DNA of 60,000 bases. Source: Lineus longissimus. Its lineage: Eukaryota > Nemertea > Pilidiophora > Heteronemertea > Lineidae. Positions within the stretch are counted from its first letter, which is position 1, and the number at the start of each line of letters is the position of its first letter. Below are positions 58,001 to 60,000 of this stretch, in pieces. The notes below the pieces were generated by a model, which saw only the letters and a list, made by a program, of their open reading frames with translations, had not been told where the DNA came from and did no database searches. A program made the translations under genes and the position numbers. Location of the stretch: the NCBI RefSeq assembly GCF_910592395.1, contig NC_088325.1, positions 13,892,109-13,952,108 on the forward strand. The letters are read 5' to 3'.

Positions 58001-58539
58001 GTGGAGGAATATAACCAGTATGTGCGGAGTCTGATCATGCTCATCGTCGGGGAGCTGAAACTGTACGAGTGGCTGAAGAATGGTAAGTGAATCTGTCCTG
58101 TAACTCATCATCATTATCATCTGCATGCAGCAGACGATCTTACGACTTTTGCTGCCATCTGAGCATAGCTAAGGTAACTATCTATCATTTTAAACGATTG
58201 GAACGGGTGAATCTTTACCCGTTTAGGTGCTGGAGTTGTTCGAATTTGGTGTACCGTGTGTGCGGGATAGGACGTCAACCGTCCCTGAACACGGAAAAAT
58301 ATGACGTCTATACGCGCCTGCTGGTGTGAAGGGGTGAAGGAATAACCAGTATACAATCTTACTAAAATGTTCTTTCCAGATCTTGGTCCAAGGCAGATAG
58401 AGAATGCATCAATGATCGTATCATCATGGCAACGACCTCCATTCTTGATCGACCCATGCTCCGAGGGCATTGATTGGTTAAGGTGGCTGAACAAGCTCGT
58501 GAATGACATGGGAATTATTACACTCGACATGGAGACGAG
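24028..58539 (+). CDS. DNHD1: dynein heavy chain-like protein, DNHD1-type, 3' partial
   Basis: Giant AAA+ dynein heavy chain paralogue, 56 coding exons and 4351 codons visible, cut at the right edge inside AAA5. The ATG at 24028 has a good context (GACCATGG) and an in-frame TAG six bases upstream at 24019-24021. Order: tail (about 1-1374), linker (1375-2153), AAA1 (2154-2463), insert (2464-2762), AAA2 (2763-3091), AAA3 (3092-3486), AAA4 (3487-3743), stalk with microtubule-binding domain (3743-4005), AAA5 start (to 4351). AAA1 and AAA4 lack P-loops; AAA2 and AAA3 keep them. This, together with the inserts, departs from axonemal DNAH and cytoplasmic DYNC chains and fits DNHD1, a divergent member of about 4750 residues in humans that is linked to sperm flagella. 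The DNHD1 name is an inference from divergence and architecture. All exon phases agree end to end. Confidence 0.8.
24302..24403 (+). other. DNHD1: 102-nt in-frame retained intron or exon segment
   Basis: Begins GTAGGT after ATG A and ends TTTTTTCAG before GTGACGAAG. It has intron boundaries, and removal leaves the frame unbroken (NM-SDEVYY). It also has no stop codon in frame, so both forms could be translated. The conserved dynein pattern continues more smoothly when it is removed. Confidence 0.55.
24682..24859 (+). mobile_element. 178-bp MITE, copy B
   Basis: In the second dynein-like intron. CAGTAGAACCTCCCTTAGCG to GAGAGGTTCTACTG, flanked by TA (24680-24681 and 24860-24861). Nearly identical to copy A, same length. 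Confidence 0.93.
27890..27955 (-). mobile_element. fragment of the same MITE family
   Basis: TTGAATGGAAACCAATTTAG and CTTGATAGAGGGGGTGTCTT, a short diverged internal piece in reverse orientation within an intron. Confidence 0.6.
28905..28931 (+). CDS. DNHD1: candidate 27-nt microexon
   Basis: Lies in the long intron 28146-29681. TTTTAATACAG precedes and GTAGTT follows. Both neighbouring boundaries are phase 0, and 27 nt keeps the frame (NYVGANNSK). No conservation evidence is available from one sequence, so this is only a possibility. Confidence 0.2.
32764..32813. repeat. 25-bp direct duplication
   Basis: AAATTATAAAAAAATCACAA plus CACAA, two adjacent copies in an AT-rich intron. Confidence 0.8.
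33050..33300. repeat. ~141-bp tandem duplication, AT-rich
   Basis: TGCTCAAAATGAAGAAACAT and CAGCCC followed by AAAATTTTGGCTTTGAAAAT occur twice, about 141 bp apart (near 33083 and 33222), with small indels. Intronic. Confidence 0.8.
33889..34263. repeat. 34-bp minisatellite, about 11 copies
   Basis: Unit GAGTCGGTACCATTAGATCA plus AGCTCTTTCTGTAA with a few variant positions (ATCA, ATCT, ATCG). It ends 20 bp before the acceptor of exon 34283-34427. Each unit contains TCTGTAAGAG, similar to a splice donor. Confidence 0.95.
34993..35754 (+). repeat. 45-bp minisatellite, 17 copies, duplicated splice donor
   Basis: Unit starts ATTCAATGAG, the last 10 bases of exon 34739-35002, followed by the donor GTAGGG and 29 intron bases. 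There are 17 near-identical units, so the exon end and its 5' splice site are repeated 17 times in a row. The frame after the first donor meets TGA (GAG GTA GGG TGA), so use of any downstream donor would truncate the protein. The 45-bp period (15 codons) creates a long artefactual antisense open frame. Confidence 0.96.
38037..38214 (+). mobile_element. 178-bp MITE, copy C
   Basis: CAGTGGAACCTCTGTTAGCG to GAGAGGTTCTACTG, TA at 38035-38036 and 38215-38216. In the long intron 37040-39889. Same length as copies A and B. Confidence 0.93.
38739..39795. repeat. 77-bp minisatellite, about 13.7 copies
   Basis: Unit CCTAATGAAGAATGGAGAGG continuing AATACTGGCCAAAGGACACC, then a CTCTGGGGCACTTCGCCTGCT end, 76-77 bp each, with small variants. 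It lies within the intron before exon 39890-40215. Short open frames in it on both strands are artefacts of the repeat. Confidence 0.96.
39890..44823 (+). CDS. DNHD1: dynein-like linker with Ser/Lys-rich inserts (exons 22-31)
   Basis: Exons 39890-40215, 40485-40651, 40874-41384, 41528-41671, 41866-42017, 42174-42378, 42644-42876, 42985-43105, 43611-43781, 44519-44823 (residues about 1375-2153). The linker is recognisable: NPAMRTRHWKQL; VWLEVQEKWAELEEIYSG, where dyneins have the W-x-x-L-E-x-I-F segment; and FPRFYFLSMEDVL, where motor dyneins have RFYFLSDDELL. Two regions are unlike normal linkers: an Arg/Ser-rich stretch at the start of exon 40874 (SRNARATSRVSNQSGHSRN) and about 170 Ser/Lys/Glu/Gln-rich residues from exons 42644 to 43781. 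In motor dyneins the linker swings to produce the power stroke; whether it does so here is uncertain. Confidence 0.87.
41763..41806 (+). pseudogene. duplicated fragment of exon 41528-41671
   Basis: ATTCCTTCAGGTTTTACTTC and TGTCCATTGAAGATGTGTTG nearly repeat the end of the preceding exon (FYFLSMEDVL becomes FYFLSIEDVL). It lies in the intron 41672-41865. An AG just before GTTTTAC resembles an acceptor, but no donor follows in phase. Confidence 0.65.
43430..43487. repeat. 14-bp perfect inverted repeat
   Basis: ATGCTGCGTATCAT (43430-43443) and ATGATACGCAGCAT (43474-43487), 30-bp loop, intronic. Confidence 0.8.
44868..45181. mobile_element. possible old MITE with GCGCACC-rich ends
   Basis: Left part has CCGTATTTTTCTGACTAAAG and GGTGCACTC; right part has TAAGGCGCACCGAACTATAG and GGCGCACCC. 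These resemble a MITE end type (CCGTATTTTTCGG with TATAAGGCGCACC) seen in many animal genomes. The termini are degraded and no duplication is evident. The superfamily is not assigned. Confidence 0.4.
45316..46383 (+). CDS. DNHD1: dynein-like AAA1, degenerate (exons 32-33)
   Basis: Exons 45316-45459 and 45597-46383. The strand order YMGS...GGLCTGPAG...LYLFNCS...DIFKGMALTGCWACF...NRIEPTVLSVFAQ matches AAA1 of dyneins residue by residue. The functional motifs do not. The P-loop GPAGTGKTE is replaced by GPAGSPKLN, losing the Gly-Lys-Thr that binds phosphate. Walker B FDEFNRI is replaced by FNNLNRI, losing both acidic residues. Downstream parts (PENLLLFKSSLALIPS, VEVLLLSQGFFKARELA) are conserved in layout. 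The last 40 residues become an acidic Glu/Asp/Lys run (EGDGEEEDLEDQGQDEKHEK). ATP binding and hydrolysis at AAA1 are therefore not expected. Confidence 0.92.
46669..47953 (+). CDS. DNHD1: insert between AAA1 and AAA2 (exons 34-35)
   Basis: Exons 46669-46941 and 47331-47953, residues about 2464-2762. The first part keeps dynein-like helices (DEDEALVTALRNTFMPRLQ, FGTLLNDLWPDVEIPLLF). Then follow about 230 residues rich in Phe, Asn, Arg, Pro, Ser (NRNPKPFNRFQENRALSYF) with low complexity and no recognised fold. The end (EEQQKQELENIEDAIALA; GLLPGAAFQSRVAQLSQLN) returns to dynein-like helix before AAA2. The P-loop to P-loop distance is about 570 residues, against roughly 280-300 in motor dyneins. 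Function unknown. Confidence 0.85.
48016..48085. repeat. single dispersed unit of the 77-bp repeat
   Basis: TGATGAAGGATAGAGTGGAA and ACTGGCCAAAGGACAGCACC, then CCACAAAGCTCTGGGG. It is a diverged lone relative of the 77-bp array at 38739-39795, in a different intron about 8 kb away. Confidence 0.75.
48251..49913 (+). CDS. DNHD1: dynein-like AAA2 (exons 36-39)
   Basis: Exons 48251-48405, 48573-48804, 49132-49431, 49614-49913. The P-loop GPPACGKS is intact, and a Walker B-like IIQLDGQAD stands where dyneins have LDGPVD. The following FGNNERLAVGETLRFIWE and SAGVLFMDHTDVGWGIMFTQWLE fit the AAA2 large and small subdomains (motor dyneins have SPATVSRCGMVY before LGW; that Arg-containing turn is absent). 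Exons 49132 and 49614 encode the helical small domain (EEYERYFGFAIVWAFAGTLE). ATP binding is plausible; hydrolysis is uncertain, as in other dynein AAA2 sites. Confidence 0.9.
50085..52181 (+). CDS. DNHD1: dynein-like AAA3 (exons 40-45)
   Basis: Exons 50085-50372, 50492-50700, 50942-51068, 51279-51442, 51634-51805, 51957-52181. P-loop GERGCGKSS intact; Walker B LVDDLN intact (LMCLVDDLNLAKT). VTTINPQATASIPKMSPRLLRHF corresponds to the sensor region, and the usual GGGRN is reduced to IPKMS. YNTAFRRAVKKELTSD and the helical YLPIAQRVHYVFNMKTLSTIF (motor dyneins: HYIFNLRDLS) confirm identity. In dyneins AAA3 gates motor activity. If AAA1 is dead, AAA3 may be the main ATPase here; that is inference. 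Confidence 0.92.
52330..53594 (+). CDS. DNHD1: dynein-like AAA4, P-loop lost (exons 46-48)
   Basis: Exons 52330-52572, 52733-52941, 53277-53594. The P-loop GVGGSGKQS of dyneins is AEGCPGRTS here: the catalytic Lys is Arg and Ser-Gly-Lys is gone. The Walker B FLFTDSQI is replaced by FLIHKEEM. The large subdomain is otherwise recognisable (VKLAAHLCGFTIFQI; TVRNNFRICFIATDSSSHL; QFTQNMNFIWMPHWSKSELI). In axonemal dyneins AAA4 binds nucleotide for regulation, so this site is probably structural only. Confidence 0.9.
53068..53101. repeat. 12-bp perfect hairpin in AT-rich intron
   Basis: GTCGAGAATTTC and GAAATTCTCGAC with a 10-base loop, inside 150 bp of A/T-only-like sequence (52980-53160). It could fold in the pre-mRNA; no function is implied. 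Confidence 0.8.
53696..57296 (+). CDS. DNHD1: dynein-like stalk, microtubule-binding domain (exons 49-53)
   Basis: Exons 53696-53852, 54062-54341, 54867-55216, 56484-56609, 57077-57296. First coiled-coil arm: ISLANARHADIHHHHAIAKS through VRVQQDKIKRLKKLL. The globular tip is present: the first half ends SIDPESLQELRSMSKPIIDI, and the second half has LERFTEELLTFDD, FDPDTLERKTSNSACGSLSRWV and ARYHRMM. These align with the conserved MTBD, and length is close to normal. Return arm: KPLHAKVEQTTQAVDNAEHKMSSLANKRK then EVRLADLAKGFEEA. The last exon starts AAA5 (AAGFLTYLGPYHYTFRRIM, where motor dyneins have ATAFLSYMGPF). Microtubule binding is therefore plausible. Introns contain a 1.1 kb repeat and a 53-bp tandem array. 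Confidence 0.9.
54441..54775. mobile_element. foldback element, AT-rich
   Basis: GGTGGCTGGGCAAGGACATG at the left and the complement of TTTCCTTTCCCAGCCACCAC at the right form imperfect inverted ends about 45 bp long; the interior is AT-rich. Intronic between the two halves of the microtubule-binding domain. Confidence 0.6.
55334..56459. repeat. ~1.1 kb repeat, copy 2
   Basis: Near-identical to copy 1 at 19800-20937 except for a shorter CGTC run and scattered substitutions. It lies in the intron 55217-56483 and ends 24 bp before the acceptor of exon 56484-56609. The same three-monomer layout and hairpin start are present. The near identity suggests recent activity. Confidence 0.93.
55689..56318 (+). 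promoter_or_regulatory. DR3-like AGGTCA pairs in repeat copy 2
   Basis: AGGTCAcagAGGTCA at 55689-55703, AGGTCAcagTGGTCA at 55990-56004 and AGGTCAcagAGGTCG at 56304-56318. Same arrangement as copy 1, with one extra mismatch in the second pair. Confidence 0.45.
56585..57021 (+). repeat. 53-bp minisatellite, about 8 copies, duplicated splice donor
   Basis: Unit GAAGACGTCTGCTCGACTCA plus AAAAG, the last 25 bases of exon 56484-56609, followed by the donor GTAAAC and 22 intron bases. Units start at 56585, 56638, 56691, 56744, 56797, 56850, 56903, 56956 and a partial at 57009. The exon end and donor are therefore repeated about eight times. The frame past the first donor reaches TGA. Confidence 0.96.
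57384..58539 (+). CDS. DNHD1: dynein-like AAA5 with acidic insert, 3' cut off (exons 54-56)
   Basis: Exons 57384-57574, 57740-58082, 58380-58539. The last two of these continue AAA5: VRSLIMLIVGELKLYEWLKND, then GPRQIENASMIVSSWQRPPF and LIDPCSEGIDWLRW (motor dyneins: PLMIDPQAQANKWIK). Between the domain start at 57077 and this part lies about 180 residues of Glu/Asp/Ser/Lys-rich insert (EVEEEDEENEAESVK; EKEPVSPKGSSPNPSGGKPD), absent from motor dyneins. The final exon ends with donor GTCAGT in phase 2, so the rest of AAA5, AAA6 and the C-terminal domain lie right of the window. Confidence 0.88.
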
Positions 58540-60000
58540 GTCAGTTTTCTGAAATAGAATTTTTTTATAAGATTTAAGATTTGCAATGCTGCTGATGTCA
58601 GTAAATGGAACAAAATCTAGCAATCATGCATATTGTTGGGCAATAGTTCTCTGTCCCTGAAAAAAGATTTTTGAAAATGATGCAATGTAAAACTTTGTTT
58701 TTGGACATAATGATCTACAAACTTAACCAAGGCTGTTTTAGATGCTTACTTCTGGTCTGAAGTTTAAGACAGAATACTTAGTTTATCTTATCATTCACTA
58801 ATTCATTTCATCCAGGGAAGGGAAACCAAAGTTTTTTAGGTATAGAAATTGCATGAAAAATATTATCCGCCTTAACTGGGGTTGCAGAATTTAATATGCC
58901 ACAATCATGCCCCCCGCCCTGCCCACTCCTTGATACTTGGTGGACCTAAATATGTCAAGTGGATAAGATCTGTAGAAATAAGAGAGTGTCTTTTCTCTTC
59001 GGGGTCAGATTGGCTCCTTGCAAACCTCAAGGCGTTGATTTTTACTTGTTAAACGAACACACCATGTTGTGATGAATTTTGGTCCACCCTGTATAACCAT
59101 TGACAGCATGTATACCTATTGGGCTCTAATGCGTCTTTTGCTTTTGGCAGATGGTATGTTAAACTCATTGACGGTGGGAATTTTAACCCCTTGTTAATAA
59201 TTGTGTGTTAATTCGTGCACAGCGTTCTGATAATTGAACTAGATGCACCGTGTTGTGTCTAAACTCTTGTTTTAATTACGGTTTAAAAATTTCATGTAAC
59301 TTTTGACGTGACAAGTTTTGAATGGTTCTACTAGTGCATGTCCCTGTTTTGTTTTGACATTGTCCTGCATGCAGTTGCATGTCTCCTGTTACACTAAAAC
59401 CTGTTTGTTAACTCAAGTTTTGTAACGTTTTGTGTGATTTGGCTTAGACCAGGCCTTGTGTGAGGTGATATCGAAGTCACATATCGAGGTTCAATAACCC
59501 AACTCCGCCTCAATGAGTTGCAGTCGTGGCAAGTTTCTTCACCTCACACCATTTGCCTGAAAAAGATTCTGACTATCTAACTCAACCAAGGACAGGAAAT
59601 AAACAGTAGAAATATCACCAGTCATGACAATGCTTCAGCCAAATTACACAATCCGTTTTGTTTTCCTTTTTGATTGGACTAATCCTAATCCGCACATTTT
59701 CATATTTACAACACACAGCATGATCCCGCACATGGTGGCTGGGAAGGAAACCGTCTGGAGGTATAATAAATATGTCGTAGAACCGTAGTCATCCTTTCTC
59801 CTGCAGGCCTGCCGACTTGTACACTGGGGAGTACAATGTACACCTCTTGGGGCCATTACACCTAATTCTAGTGATTGTACACTGAAATTGGATGGAATTG
59901 TCTCCAAAGTCTCCATATTGTACACCTTCTTATGCAATTTGACACCATTTTGTCCAAGATTGTACACCTTTTGAACGACGTCGGCAGATCTGCAGTCCTG
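58540..60000 (+). other. intron after the last visible dynein-like exon
   Basis: No exon, RNA gene or repeat family recognised. Short open frames have no motif. The motif TTGTACAC(C/T) occurs several times at 59817-59970, possibly a degenerate repeat. The next exon (rest of AAA5) is presumably beyond the edge. Confidence 0.55.

Noticed and set aside
24028-58539. Conventional axonemal DNAH or cytoplasmic DYNC heavy chain
   Set aside because: Loss of AAA1 P-loop and Walker B, loss of the AAA4 P-loop and three large inserts do not fit those families; DNHD1-type is favoured.

Overview
The window is nuclear DNA of an animal. Three multi-exon protein genes lie on the + strand. Their introns run GT to AG, reading phase carries cleanly across every junction I joined, and there are no operons. 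The introns hold tRNA-derived SINEs, TA-flanked MITEs, a TTAA-flanked piggyBac relic and a roughly 1.1 kb repeat with a CGTC-rich start. That repeat style, together with an invertebrate-type arrestin-domain gene, suggests a marine invertebrate, most likely a lophotrochozoan such as a mollusc or brachiopod. This is inference; no species marker is present.

Layout. 1-435: 57-bp minisatellite. 823-11893: 3' part of a TTC3-like E3 ubiquitin ligase (20 exons, 1854 codons visible, TPR-like helices, Cys/His module, coiled coil, Pro/Gly-rich linker, C-terminal RING-H2); the 3'UTR ends near 12.9 kb. 13740-17295: complete seven-exon alpha-arrestin (ARRDC-type, 390 aa) with a PPxY motif. 17.3-24.0 kb: intergenic, with a long inverted repeat, a three-level transposon nest (a ~1.1 kb repeat inside a piggyBac element inside a MITE), and a 242-bp element with perfect 15-bp terminal inverted repeats around telomere-like DNA. 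24028-58539 and beyond the right edge: a giant dynein-heavy-chain-like gene (56 coding exons, 4351 codons visible) whose closest family match by motif is DNHD1. 58540-60000: intron with no exon that I can see.

The dynein-like protein is the most unusual gene product. Tail, linker, AAA1 to AAA5, stalk and microtubule-binding domain appear in canonical order. However, AAA1, the ATPase that normally drives the motor, has lost both its P-loop and its Walker B acidic residues, while AAA2 and AAA3 keep theirs and AAA4 is also lost. Large Ser/Lys/Glu-rich inserts interrupt the linker, the AAA1-AAA2 junction and AAA5. A microtubule-binding protein without normal AAA1 hydrolysis is the simplest reading.

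A second theme is structural. Two introns of this gene carry tandem arrays (17 x 45 bp and 8 x 53 bp) whose repeated unit includes the last bases of the preceding exon plus the 5' splice site, so each array is a string of duplicated splice donors. Nothing in the window indicates that the three genes act in one pathway. The arrestin (PPxY, NEDD4-type ligase adaptor) and TTC3 (RING ligase) both belong to ubiquitin biology, but their adjacency alone does not show cooperation.
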